A DNA stretch of 64,000 bases from Chitinophaga vietnamensis (GTDB taxonomy: Bacteria > Bacteroidota > Bacteroidia > Chitinophagales > Chitinophagaceae): NCBI RefSeq assembly GCF_902167635.1, contig NZ_CABHMS010000002.1, positions 868,001-932,000 on the forward strand, read 5' to 3'. The notes below the pieces were generated by a model. The model ran no database searches and was not told where the DNA came from. It saw nothing but the letters and a program-made list of their open reading frames with translations. Shown here one piece after another: positions 45,927 to 53,977 of the stretch. The translations under genes were made by a program, and so were the position numbers. Numbering within the stretch: position 1 is the stretch's first letter; the number at the start of each line of letters is the position of its first letter.

Positions 45927-46910
45927 TCAGGAAGGGAAGGCATATACTTCCGATATCCAGTTGAAACCGTCTCCGTTCCTGCTTACATGCCCTATTCCCG
46001 GCCAGGGGAGATGGTAAGCAAATATTTTCTTCTTTCCGTCGGCAAGTACGCCCAGCACGCGTTTGCGGGTAGCGGCGGCCTGGTCGAAATCGGTATCGCC
46101 GTAGAAGCCCCAGTCGGGATGCGGCGCCAGCAGCACATCGGAGTGCAGGAGGTCGGCGATATGCACTATTTCTTCTTCTCCCGAAAATACATGTACCAGC
46201 GTATGCCCCGGCGTATGGCCTGCCGCCAGTTCCAGCCGGATACAGCCAAACAGTTCCGACGGATGATCAAACAGGTGCAAGCGCTTGCCCAGCGTAGTGA
46301 TGGCCTTTTGCGTAGCCAGCGTGAAGCGGTGCAGCAGCTCTTTCTCTTTAAAACGGCTTTTGGAAAAGTCTTGTTGGTTGGCCATCCAGAAATCGTGTTC
46401 TATGCGCGACATATATACGTTGGCGTTAGGAAAGGTAAGCCCGCCCTGCGTATTCAGCAGGCCGCCGATATGATCGGGGTGGCCATGCGTGATCACGATG
46501 TCGGTGATAGCTGATAGCTGAATGCCGGCATCCGCAAGGGTAGTGGTGAGCCATCCGGCCTGTGGCCCGAAAGCCGCGCCACATCCGGTATCTACAAGGA
46601 TGTACTGTTTATCTTTTTTGATCACCAGCATATTCATGCCCAGGTCGATCTCTTTGCTGGAGCGGAAGCTGTGCTGCAAAAGACTATCAACGGTGGCGGC
46701 AGGGATATCCGGCGCAAAAGAAGGTTGCACCGGGGCCATTACAATGTGGCCGTCTGTCACCACGGTTAAATCGAGCGTACCCAGTTTGAACTGATGAAAA
46801 GGACGTTTGTTGGGGAGGGAATGGAGGCTCCCGGCGAGCAGGCGTTTCAAGGGCAGCGCCGCTGTAACGCCCAGCACCACCAGGTTTTTGACTAATGTTC
46901 TTCTTTCCAT
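45927..46910 (-). CDS. MBL-fold metallo-hydrolase, exported
   Basis: A 327-residue protein of the metallo-beta-lactamase superfamily. Residues 1-30 are an export signal with a basic MERRTLVKN start, possibly Tat-type though it lacks a clean RRxFLK. The zinc motif HGHPDH lies at residues 142-147, with a following His in AAGHTPGHT, an Asp in HIADLLHSD and a late His in FAYHLPWPG. Such enzymes are lactonases or esterases, and the natural substrate cannot be told. The start MERRTL was chosen over a longer frame because the upstream residues are not protein-like. It is transcribed separately from its convergent neighbour. Confidence 0.88.
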   Translation of the reverse strand: MERRTLVKNLVVLGVTAALPLKRLLAGSLHSLPNKRPFHQFKLGTLDLTVVTDGHIVMAPVQPSFAPDIPAATVDSLLQHSFRSSKEIDLGMNMLVIKKDKQYILVDTGCGAAFGPQAGWLTTTLADAGIQLSAITDIVITHGHPDHIGGLLNTQGGLTFPNANVYMSRIEHDFWMANQQDFSKSRFKEKELLHRFTLATQKAITTLGKRLHLFDHPSELFGCIRLELAAGHTPGHTLVHVFSGEEEIVHIADLLHSDVLLAPHPDWGFYGDTDFDQAAATRKRVLGVLADGKKKIFAYHLPWPGIGHVSRNGDGFNWISEVYAFPS

Positions 46911-46996
46911 GGCTAAATATTTGCACAAATATATTGCATACCATGGGTAGGGCCGTACACACATTTTTGTGCGTAACCCCAATTTAACAGACCAGC

Positions 46997-47539
46997 CTAT
47001 GCCTTTTCATAGATCAGCTGTACCACGCCTGATTTGAAAGTATTAGCTTTCACGAGTCGAAGGTTCAAACGATTTTGCAGGTTTTCGAATAATGGTTTTC
47101 CTTTTCCCAGCGCAACAGGATGTACCGACATTCTGTATACATCGATCAGGTCATGCTGGATGAACGTTTCAATGAGTTTGGCGCCGCCATACAGCCAGAT
47201 GTCTTTCCCTGTTGCCTGTTTGATAGCCGCAACATGGCCGGCAATATCCGTGGAGATGAAGGTAGCGTGGCCGTCTTCACGTTGCTGGCTGGAGAAAACG
47301 ATTTTTTTCTTCGAGTGCACCGCTTGCCAGATGGCCTTTTCCGTGGCGCTTACTTCTGCCGGCGGCTGAAAATTGCCCCACATATCATAACTCACTCTCC
47401 CGTAAAAGATGGTATCGATGCTGGCGATAAATCCTTCCATGTCCATGTCATCATCCATGATGCACCAGTCTATTTCGCCGTTAGGGCCTTCAATGAATCC
47501 GTCGAGTGTAGTTGCTAAGTCCAGAATTATTTTTCTCAT
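46997..47539 (-). CDS. Dihydrofolate reductase-like (RibD C-terminal family) reductase
   Basis: A 180-residue cytosolic enzyme of the RibD C-terminal/DHFR-like family. The opening RKIILDLATTLDGFIEGPNG, the GRVSYDMWGNF segment, KKKIVFSSQ and the NADPH-binding IWLYGGAKLIETF strand-helix are diagnostic; the ending HPVALGKGKPLFE also fits. These proteins are NADPH-dependent reductases; most family members of this size in Bacteroidota have no proven substrate. It lies 87 bp upstream of the MBL gene on the same strand, but no shared function is evident. Confidence 0.9.
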   Translation of the reverse strand: MRKIILDLATTLDGFIEGPNGEIDWCIMDDDMDMEGFIASIDTIFYGRVSYDMWGNFQPPAEVSATEKAIWQAVHSKKKIVFSSQQREDGHATFISTDIAGHVAAIKQATGKDIWLYGGAKLIETFIQHDLIDVYRMSVHPVALGKGKPLFENLQNRLNLRLVKANTFKSGVVQLIYEKA

Positions 47540-47591
47540 ATAGTAATATGTTGGTAAGAATTTGCAAACATACTAAACGTTTTTTTCTTTG

Positions 47592-47599
47592 TATATTTG
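47592..47599 (+). promoter_or_regulatory. -7 promoter box (TAnnTTTG)
   Basis: TATATTTG matches the Bacteroidota -7 consensus exactly. It is 26 bp before the ATG of the DUF4157 gene, which supports that start over the upstream alternatives. No good -33 element at standard spacing was seen. Confidence 0.55.
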
Positions 47600-47624
47600 T
47601 TATGCACCCCAAAATATTCCTCCT

Positions 47625-49118
47625 ATGCGTTCTTCGGAAAAAACAACCAGATCGCTTACCAGGCCAGCTGCTGCGCGTGAGTCTTCCGGCACAGCTGCCA
47701 CCTCTTCACCTGTTATGTCAATGCCTGCTGTTACGAACGGTACGGCCGCATTGCTGGATAGCACCAAAGGCGGTGGCGAGCCGCTGCCAGACCGCACCCG
47801 CAGCTGGATGGAACAGCGCTTTCAAAATAATTTCGGACAGGTCAGGATTCATACCGATGCCCCGGCGGTGCAGCTCAGCCGCGATCTGCAAGCTAATGCA
47901 TTTACATACGGCCAGGATATTTATTTCAATGCAGGAAAATTTGCGCCCGATACCCGCGAAGGCCAGCACCTGCTGGCGCATGAGCTGACGCATGTAGTGC
48001 AACAAGGACAAGGTGCACAGATACAAAGACAGCCGCAACAAAAGACGCCTGTACAAAAAGAAGAACAACTTAAAACGAGGAAGGCGCTGGATGCAGAAGC
48101 TAAATTCTGGCAAGACCTTCACCAGTGGTTTCCCGACGATGGCCGGAAACTCGCCGGTACCGGCTATGACGACGCGATCGATTATCTCTCCGCAAGCTTT
48201 GATACCAATACCGGCGATCCGCAGGTGACGCGCAGCGTGCCGATAATGAATGTAGGAAAGAAATACCTGGACGAAAAAGATGACAACATACGCCAAACCG
48301 CGATCAAAGCGGAACTGGACAAAGTAGATGCCTACCGGTTCGACAATGCGCTGATCGATGATGAAGATATGAAGAACAGCACGATTACAGGCAAGATTGA
48401 TGCATTGAGCGTATTCCAGAAGCGCGACTATGTGGCGAAATTAGGCATGCAGACGAATGTGGCTAATAAGAAGATGTGGGAGTTCATCCGCCGGAAGCTG
48501 CCATCCACGCCGGTTGCAGACGACGGGAAAGCCAATGCCAGCGGTGGCGTCGACTACCAGTTCCAGAATATCAAGATCGTATTGCTGCCGGATGATTATG
48601 ATTCAAGCAAGGCAGATGATGATGGCGGGCTAACTTCCATTGACCGTACAGATACCAGCACTTTTATGTCGGCCCCCGGATTCCGTTCAAAGGGCGGAAA
48701 AATCACTTCTTTCGATCCTACGCCCGTACCGATGCTGGTTTACACCATACAAACACATTACGGCGTAAAGAGCGGCCCTGACGCAACTTCAGGCTATGGC
48801 GTAGGTACGCGCCCCGAAGACGCCGCCGATCGTACCTTGCGCAAACATGAAGGCACACATGGTCTTACCTTCATCAACTTTATCCGCAACAACATTGCAG
48901 CAAATGCTTTCCCGGTTTTCTCCGGTCAGGTCGGTGATGATGTGGCCGCCTTCCAGGCTAAAATAAACGCCTATACGCCAAAAGAAAAAGCATTTGAAAA
49001 ATTGCTCAGCGACGCGCTGGACGCCAGTATACAGGAAGTAGACTGTGTAGGCAAGACGATTGAGCAATTCAAAGCGGAGAGGAAAGAGACCACTAAAGTA
49101 AAATGCAGGAAGAAGTAA
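47625..49118 (+). CDS. DUF4157 (eCIS-core) protein with second metalloprotease-like domain
   Basis: A 497-residue protein without signal peptide. Residues about 45-125 are a DUF4157/eCIS-core domain: WMEQRFQNNFGQVRIHTD, ANAFTYGQDIYFNAGKF and the zinc motif HELTHVVQQ (His119, His123). After a charged linker, the C-terminal 200 residues contain a second HExxH-like motif (KHEGTHGLTF, His408, Glu409, His412), resembling DUF922-type secreted Zn protease folds, with a Cys-containing EVDCVGKTIEQF helix. DUF4157 domains occur in cargo of extracellular contractile injection systems and in polymorphic toxins. No such system or immunity gene is next door, so delivery is unclear. The start follows the promoter box. 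Confidence 0.85.
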   Translation: MRSSEKTTRSLTRPAAARESSGTAATSSPVMSMPAVTNGTAALLDSTKGGGEPLPDRTRSWMEQRFQNNFGQVRIHTDAPAVQLSRDLQANAFTYGQDIYFNAGKFAPDTREGQHLLAHELTHVVQQGQGAQIQRQPQQKTPVQKEEQLKTRKALDAEAKFWQDLHQWFPDDGRKLAGTGYDDAIDYLSASFDTNTGDPQVTRSVPIMNVGKKYLDEKDDNIRQTAIKAELDKVDAYRFDNALIDDEDMKNSTITGKIDALSVFQKRDYVAKLGMQTNVANKKMWEFIRRKLPSTPVADDGKANASGGVDYQFQNIKIVLLPDDYDSSKADDDGGLTSIDRTDTSTFMSAPGFRSKGGKITSFDPTPVPMLVYTIQTHYGVKSGPDATSGYGVGTRPEDAADRTLRKHEGTHGLTFINFIRNNIAANAFPVFSGQVGDDVAAFQAKINAYTPKEKAFEKLLSDALDASIQEVDCVGKTIEQFKAERKETTKVKCRKK

Positions 49119-49121
49119 GTC

Positions 49122-50606
49122 TTATTCTGCCGCCTGTATCGACAGGGCATGGTAGAAGACATTCAAAGGGTCCCATTGCGCTTTCACGCGTTGCAGGCGT
49201 GGATAGTTCTCCTTGTAATAAAGTGTATACCACGGAATGTCCGACTGGTTCCATTCTGCCGTGGCGAGGTCTGTATCCGGATGGTTGATCATGCTGCCAT
49301 CGGTTTGTTCGTTAGGCAGGGGTACGCCGCCAGTGTGGGCGAACAGGTCTTTGTAAAAGTTGCGCACCCATGATAAGCTGGGCGCTTCGCCTTCCGGTGT
49401 GATCCAGCCCGTATTGCAGGCTACATCCATGATACAATCTCTTTGTGCAGATGCCGTGGCATCCGGCGCGATGGTATTCACTTTGCCGCCATAGGTAGCC
49501 ATGCCCAGCATGCCGCCGATGGGGGCATTGGCGGTAAGGTAGCGGTAAGCGGTGGCAATCTGTTCGTTGCTGAGCGGGCGGCGGAAGAAGGCGTCTTTTA
49601 TTTTGGCTTGTACATTATCGAAGCCCGGTTGGAATAATTCAGGAAATGGGTTGAGCGCAAAGCGCAGCCAGGGGCTTTCTTCCAGCTGTGCGCTGTAAGG
49701 CGCGCCCACAGGCGCCGCAACGGCGGCGAGGTGTGCATTGATCAGCGCTGTGGCATTGGCGGCGGTGGAGAGGCCTCTTATTTCCAGTTTGCCGATGTTG
49801 CGGTGATTCAAAAATAATATGCTGAATAAAGAATTGTAAGGAGAGTCTTCATTCTTGTGTTGCAGGCACCATTCGCCGAAACCCTGTGCCAGCCGGGAAA
49901 ATGCGGCCTCGTCGATAGCAGGCCAATCCCAGGATACACGAAAAGTAGTGATGGTGGCTGGCGCCTTCGGAAGGGCGGTATAAGGATCTTTACCATCTGT
50001 TCCGGGAGAGCGCAGCCAATAGCGGGTAACGATACCGAAGTTACCGCCACCTGCGCCGGTATGCGCCCACCACAGCTCGCGGCGAGGGTCATCGGCTTCG
50101 CGGGTGGCCACCACACTGTGTGCTTTGCCGGATGCATCTACGGCCACCAGTTCTACCGCATAGAGGTAATCGGCCGCCAGTCCATATTCCTTGCAGAGGA
50201 AGCCGAAAGCGCCGCCCAGCACATGCCCGCCCATACCGATGCCCGGATGTTCGCCGGCAGGGAGCACTACGCCCCATTGCAGGAACAGTCTGCGGTACAT
50301 CTCGCCCACCGTAACACCGGCTTCTACGGCGAAGGCAGCTTTGGCTGCATCATAGTAAAGACCTGTCATCAGAGAAGTATCGATCAATACCTGTGCGGCA
50401 GGATCGCTGACAAATCCTTCAAGACAATGGCCACCGCTGCGCACCACTGGCCGCAAATGATTGCTCACAGCGGATTGTACGGCTGCTATCACCTCTTGTG
50501 TAGAGGTAGGGAGATAGATGTATTCAGGCTTTCCGGCAAAGCGTTTGTTGAATCTTTTGCCGGAAAGGTCGGCATAACGTATATCCTTGGGCGTTATCTT
50601 TTCCAT
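49122..50606 (-). CDS. Berberine-bridge-like FAD-dependent oxidoreductase
   Basis: A 494-residue protein of the FAD-binding PCMH/VAO superfamily. The FAD domain includes RPVVRSGGHCLEG (His60, the usual 8-alpha-histidyl FAD site) and the GAGGGNFGIVTRYWL region. GGAFGFLCKEYGLAADYL is the second FAD-contact segment. The substrate domain ends in the berberine bridge C-terminal motif YYKENYPRLQRVKAQWDPLN. These enzymes oxidise alcohols, sugars or secondary metabolites using O2. No signal peptide is evident. The gene converges with the DUF4157 gene (3 bp between stops) and lies 47 bp downstream of the cupin gene. The substrate is unknown. Confidence 0.92.
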   Translation of the reverse strand: MEKITPKDIRYADLSGKRFNKRFAGKPEYIYLPTSTQEVIAAVQSAVSNHLRPVVRSGGHCLEGFVSDPAAQVLIDTSLMTGLYYDAAKAAFAVEAGVTVGEMYRRLFLQWGVVLPAGEHPGIGMGGHVLGGAFGFLCKEYGLAADYLYAVELVAVDASGKAHSVVATREADDPRRELWWAHTGAGGGNFGIVTRYWLRSPGTDGKDPYTALPKAPATITTFRVSWDWPAIDEAAFSRLAQGFGEWCLQHKNEDSPYNSLFSILFLNHRNIGKLEIRGLSTAANATALINAHLAAVAAPVGAPYSAQLEESPWLRFALNPFPELFQPGFDNVQAKIKDAFFRRPLSNEQIATAYRYLTANAPIGGMLGMATYGGKVNTIAPDATASAQRDCIMDVACNTGWITPEGEAPSLSWVRNFYKDLFAHTGGVPLPNEQTDGSMINHPDTDLATAEWNQSDIPWYTLYYKENYPRLQRVKAQWDPLNVFYHALSIQAAE

Positions 50607-50653
50607 GTATTAAATGTAAAGAATTGTTGCCGCTTGTGATGAAAAAGTGTTAT

Positions 50654-51229
50654 TCACTGCTTCAGATAGCCAAGCGCGGGGCCTACCACTTCGAAGCCGT
50701 GGGCTTTGCGGAATGCGGCCCTTTCTTGTTCTGTCATATTTTTGGTAAGGCCTTCGCTGATTGCCCTGAAATTTTCTTCCATCTTTCCCGCCGGCTGGAA
50801 AGTGATCATGATCCTGGCGTTCCCGTCGTTGATCTTGGCGAAGGCATGTGGCACCATTCTCGGGCCGAATACGCTATCGCCCGGTTTCGCATGAAAAACA
50901 TCTTCGCCTACTTTTATCAGAAATTCACCTTCCATCACATACCACCATTCATCCTGCTCATAGTGGAAATGCAGGGGAGGGCCGCCTTTTTTGTCGCGCG
51001 TGGATTCAAATATATACAGGCTTCCGTTGGTGTCTTGCGTGGATACTTTGGTATAGAAGGTATCTCCTTCGAACAGTGAAAAAGCTTTATCGTGGCGGTC
51101 TTTCCCGGCGGCAACAAAAAATCCTTTGCCGGTGATATGCCTGGTGATCCATTTAGCAGAAGATACGAGTGGAAGCAGGCACGCGGACGAAGCGGCAATA
51201 GCGCTTTTGATAAAATGACTGCGTTTCAT
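50654..51229 (-). CDS. Exported cupin-domain protein
   Basis: A 191-residue protein. The first 25 residues (MKRSHFIKSAIAASSACLLP) form an export signal. The single cupin barrel shows motif 1 as PPLHFHYEQDEWWYVMEGEF (His87, His89, Glu94 as metal ligands) and motif 2 in FGPRMVPHAF (His128). Cupins of this type are small-molecule dioxygenases, isomerases or sensors. It is the upstream neighbour of the FAD oxidase on the same strand, 47 bp apart, so the two may be co-transcribed; the shared pathway is unknown. Confidence 0.9.
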   Translation of the reverse strand: MKRSHFIKSAIAASSACLLPLVSSAKWITRHITGKGFFVAAGKDRHDKAFSLFEGDTFYTKVSTQDTNGSLYIFESTRDKKGGPPLHFHYEQDEWWYVMEGEFLIKVGEDVFHAKPGDSVFGPRMVPHAFAKINDGNARIMITFQPAGKMEENFRAISEGLTKNMTEQERAAFRKAHGFEVVGPALGYLKQ

Positions 51230-51339
51230 AGCTGGGGTTTTATAGTTAAAAATTACAGTTTTTTATTGAAAAGGACGGAAGTGAATGATTGAAGCGTAGA
51301 TCATATTTGGTAGCGGGGTTTGATGAATGCGGTTGCTAC

Positions 51340-51560
51340 CGCCCCTACGGGGCGGCATATTGGTAGATGCGATGCGGGCTACCAACATATCGCCCCTATG
51401 GGGCGGCATATTGGTAGATGCGATGCGGGCTACCAACATATCGCCCCTATGGGGCGGCATATTGGTAGATGCGATGCGGGCTACCAACATATCGCCCCTA
51501 TGGGGCGGCATATTGGTAGATGCGATGCGGGCTAACAACATATCGCCCCGTAGGGGCGAA
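51340..51560. repeat. Tandem array of a 51-bp unit, four full copies plus a partial
   Basis: Full units start at 51340, 51391, 51442 and 51493; a partial fifth starts at 51544. Each holds two nested palindromes: CGCCCCTATGGGGCG and GGTAG-(N12)-CTACC. Copies 2-4 are nearly identical; copy 1 has TACG instead of TATG. Because 51 is a multiple of 3, all frames stay open and produce spurious ORFs. There are no variable spacers, so it is not CRISPR. Confidence 0.92.
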
Positions 51561-51584
51561 ACCCAATGTAATCGTGTTGCATCG

Positions 51585-51690
51585 CCACAATCAGCCCCGT
51601 AGGGGCGATAGCCCGGTAGGCCCGGGCGTCAGCCCGGGTATCCCGCGTATCGGGGATATCCGGAGCATCCCGGGATACCCGGGTATCAAA
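51585..51690. repeat. REP-like palindromic element
   Basis: Starts AATCAGCCCCGTAGGGGCGA, then GC-rich inverted units (GGCCCGGGCG / CAGCCCGGGT, ATCCCGGGAT). It adjoins the 51-bp array and resembles the element at 55938-55990, which begins AATCAGCTCCGTAGGAGC. Confidence 0.7.
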
Positions 51691-51717
51691 AAAAATATGA
51701 GCGCTAGCAAAACATAC

Positions 51718-51746
51718 AAAAAAGCCTCCCGCTATAACCGGGAGGC
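51718..51746 (-). terminator. Terminator of peptide gene 1
   Basis: On the minus strand, GCCTCCC / GGGAGGC forms a perfect 7-bp stem with a 9-base loop, followed by six T and a further T-rich stretch. It lies 31 bp past the stop of the 47-residue peptide gene and supports that the gene is transcribed. Confidence 0.85.
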
Positions 51747-51777
51747 CAAAACTAATAACTACTACGGATATACGTTG

Positions 51778-51921
51778 TTAGCATACCCATTGGGTTTCCC
51801 CACAGCTGATGAACCGGGTGGTCACCAGGGAACGTTCTTTTTCGTTTTCGGGTACCGGTTTGCTGAGTGCGCAAACCTTGATCTTGACGAGCTTCAGCCT
51901 GGAAGTGTTTTTCTTTTTCAT
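51778..51921 (-). CDS. Putative RiPP (class I lanthipeptide-like) precursor peptide 1
   Basis: A 47-residue peptide: a Lys-rich start (MKKKNTSR), then leader motif LKLVKIKVCAL at residues 9-19. The rest has two Cys near the end (Cys40, Cys47) among Ser/Thr residues (TTRFISC). The leader matches peptide 2 (63457-63624) in register: L9, L11, K13, I14, K15, V16, L19. From memory this resembles the leader of Bacteroidota class I lanthipeptide precursors. The gene has a plausible promoter and a strong terminator. No modifying enzyme gene is adjacent, so it would rely on enzymes encoded elsewhere. It is too short for routine gene calling. Confidence 0.65.
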   Translation of the reverse strand: MKKKNTSRLKLVKIKVCALSKPVPENEKERSLVTTRFISCGETQWVC

Positions 51922-51942
51922 GATGTACAGATTAGGTTACCT

Positions 51943-51973
51943 GAAATTTACAGCAATCATCCAGGTCTATCAA
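51943..51973 (-). promoter_or_regulatory. Probable promoter of peptide gene 1
   Basis: On the minus strand, TTG (51973-51971), a 20-base spacer and TAAATTTC (51950-51943), one mismatch from TAnnTTTG. It lies 21 bp before the ATG. Spacing matches the predicted promoter of the response regulator gene. Confidence 0.5.
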
Positions 51974-52075
51974 TCACGGAAAAAGGGGATTTATAGCGGG
52001 CTCAAAAAAAATATTTTTCTTCACTGTAACATTTTGAAAAGGTTGGTATCTAAAAGGCAAAATAAATTCATTGAT

Positions 52076-52918
52076 ATGAAAAACATATTCCTTGCCTTTG
52101 TACTGGCGCTGCTGTCTACCACTGCTTTTGCTGCTAAAAGCGCTACTGTTTATCCTTTCGAAGCAAAGATTTCCGGTCATGGCCGTCAAACCATCCTGTT
52201 TATTCCAGGTTTCACCTGCTCCGGTGATGAGTGGAATGAAACACGTGCCCGTTACGAAAAGGATTTCCGTTGTATCACCCTTACCATGGCGGGTTTCGCG
52301 GGAGTGCCTGCACAGCCGGGCGCCTCTTTCGCCAACTGGGAAAAAGCGATTGCTGCATATATCAAAGAACAAAAGATAGATCAACCCATCATCGTAGGAC
52401 ATAGTATGGGCGGCGGTTTGGCCTTGGCCCTGGCTGCAGACTACCCCGAGCTGTGCGGCAAAATAGTGGTAGTGGACGCCCTGCCTTGCCTGATGGCCAT
52501 AACCAATCCCGCTTTTAAAGTGAAAGAGAACAATGATTGCAGCCCTGTCGTAAAACAATTTACCGTCATCAGCGATGAGCAGTTCTACAAAATGCAGAAA
52601 GGCGGTGTTGGCCGTCTGTGCGCGGATACCAGCAGGCAGGCCCAGATCGTGAGCTGGAGCATGAAAAGCGACCGTGCTACCTTCGCGCAAATGTTCTGCG
52701 ATTTCAGCAATACGGATCTAAGAGAAAAAATTGCTAATATTAAGTGTCCGAACCTGATACTATTGGAAGCTTATTTTGTAAACCTGATGCCACAGATCGC
52801 AGCGCAATACAAAAAGCTGGATGGCGCCAACCTGAAATACGCCACCAAAGGCTTGCACTTTATCATGTACGACGATACAGACTGGTACAATCAACAACTC
52901 GACAGTTTTATTCACTGA
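52076..52918 (+). CDS. Exported alpha/beta hydrolase
   Basis: A 280-residue protein with a signal peptide (MKNIFLAFVLALLSTTAFAA). The alpha/beta hydrolase fold shows the oxyanion strand ILFIPGFTCSGDEW, the nucleophile elbow GHSMGGG (Ser110) and the catalytic His in GLHFIMYDD (His261); the acid is likely in the LILLEAYF region. Substrate unknown; esterase or acylhydrolase activity is the family norm. Its stop overlaps the start of the ECF sigma gene (TGATG), so the two are translationally coupled, an unusual pairing that suggests a sigma-controlled envelope function. The start was chosen by the signal peptide over a much longer open frame. Confidence 0.9.
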   Translation: MKNIFLAFVLALLSTTAFAAKSATVYPFEAKISGHGRQTILFIPGFTCSGDEWNETRARYEKDFRCITLTMAGFAGVPAQPGASFANWEKAIAAYIKEQKIDQPIIVGHSMGGGLALALAADYPELCGKIVVVDALPCLMAITNPAFKVKENNDCSPVVKQFTVISDEQFYKMQKGGVGRLCADTSRQAQIVSWSMKSDRATFAQMFCDFSNTDLREKIANIKCPNLILLEAYFVNLMPQIAAQYKKLDGANLKYATKGLHFIMYDDTDWYNQQLDSFIH

Positions 52919-53394
52919 TGGATTTTAAAAAGATTTACGCCGAATACTGGCCCAAAGTATTTCGTTTATGCATGGGGTTTGTGAATGACAGCGAATGGGC
53001 GAAGGATATTGCGCAAGACAGCTTCCTGCTTATCTGGCAGGCCTTGCCGAAGTTCAGGAATGAATCTGCTATCGGCACCTGGATATTCCGGATCGCCACT
53101 AACCAATGCCTGCGGCAGATCGAAAGGGCGAAGCGCCTCCCGGGCTCGGAACTGCCGGCAGAGGTGCCCGAGCAGCCTGTTTCCAACATCGAAGAACAAA
53201 CAGCATTGCTGTACAAGTATATCGCTGCGCTGCCAGAGACAGACCGTATCATTATCTCATTGGAGCTGGAAGATGTGAGGCAGGCTGAGATAGCCAATAT
53301 CGTAGGTATCTCTGAGGCGAATGTGAGGGTGAAGGTCCACCGCATCAAAGAAAAGTTAACCGAGAAATTTGCAAAGCATGAAGAACGAGTTTGA
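52918..53394 (+). CDS. ECF RNA polymerase sigma factor
   Basis: A 158-residue sigma-70 family factor. Region 2 (about 5-70) includes YWPKVFRLCMGFVNDSEWAKDIAQDSF and TWIFRIATN; region 4 (about 95-155) contains the HTH EIANIVGISEANVRVKVHR. It starts in the TGATG overlap with the alpha/beta hydrolase stop and overlaps the membrane protein gene downstream by 17 bp. The membrane protein may act as its regulator in place of a FecR-type anti-sigma factor. The region before the ATG is inside the hydrolase gene, so that start is secure. Confidence 0.92.
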   Translation: MDFKKIYAEYWPKVFRLCMGFVNDSEWAKDIAQDSFLLIWQALPKFRNESAIGTWIFRIATNQCLRQIERAKRLPGSELPAEVPEQPVSNIEEQTALLYKYIAALPETDRIIISLELEDVRQAEIANIVGISEANVRVKVHRIKEKLTEKFAKHEERV

Positions 53395-53977
53395 CCTGAA
53401 AGCGTTATGGAGCCGGCAACCCGCCACCACGCCAGATTTTGAGGCGGTGCTGCAAAAGGCCCGCTCGGTGCGGCAGCAGCTGCGGAAGAAGGCCATCCTG
53501 CTGATTCTTTTGCTGGCAGCCACCTTGGCCGCTGTAATCTGTATCTGGTGCCTGTCTACCCTGCACTTCGCCAGCACCAAAGCTGGCGTGAGCCTGCTGA
53601 TCGTGGCTATTGTGATCATGGTGGTGAACCAGCTGCGCTTTGTGCAGGCCATCGGCGCGGATCAGTCACAAGCCAGCACCGATTATCTCCGCGCGCTCCT
53701 TATCATCCGGAAGAAACAGGAATACACTTCCCGCACGATCATGTCCGTCTATTTCCTCCTGCTGACGGCCGGCGCCGCCTTATACCTGTTCGAGCCATTA
53801 TCGCACAAGCCCGCCGCATGGCTGTTTGGCGGCTATGCCCTCACTTTTGGTTTCTTTGCCTACATGTGGTTTGTTGTAAGGCCAAAAAAAATAAAGGAAC
53901 AGCAATCGGAGCTCAACAGCATCATCTCACGGATAGAGGAATGCCAGGCGCAATTGAGGGATGTGAGCATTTCTTGA
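53378..53977 (+). CDS. Four-TM membrane protein coupled to the ECF sigma factor
   Basis: A 199-residue protein with a basic, partly coiled N-terminus (FDLKALWSRQPATTPDFEAVLQKARSVRQQL), four predicted membrane segments (ILLILLLAATLAAVICIW, GVSLLIVAIVIMVV, YFLLLTAGAALYLFE, WLFGGYALTFGFFAYMWF) and a C-terminal coiled coil (EQQSELNSIISRIEECQAQL). It has no FecR or zinc-finger domain. Overlap with the sigma gene suggests that it controls or senses for that factor; this is inferred from position only. Its stop codon sits at the edge of a long inverted repeat. Confidence 0.7.
   Translation: MKNEFDLKALWSRQPATTPDFEAVLQKARSVRQQLRKKAILLILLLAATLAAVICIWCLSTLHFASTKAGVSLLIVAIVIMVVNQLRFVQAIGADQSQASTDYLRALLIIRKKQEYTSRTIMSVYFLLLTAGAALYLFEPLSHKPAAWLFGGYALTFGFFAYMWFVVRPKKIKEQQSELNSIISRIEECQAQLRDVSIS

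Noticed and set aside
45880-46019. Small plus-strand peptide after the TATATTTG box
   Set aside because: Most of it is antisense to the end of the MBL gene and passes through that gene's terminator.
51340-51560. CRISPR array
   Set aside because: Units are contiguous and identical with no variable spacers, and there are no cas genes.
51263-51602. Three open frames reading a repeated peptide in the 51-bp array
   Set aside because: The unit length is a multiple of 3, so all frames stay open by arithmetic; no signal, start context or homology supports a protein.
51520-51996. 158-codon plus-strand frame
   Set aside because: It begins in the tandem array, runs through REP-like DNA and is antisense to the better supported peptide gene.
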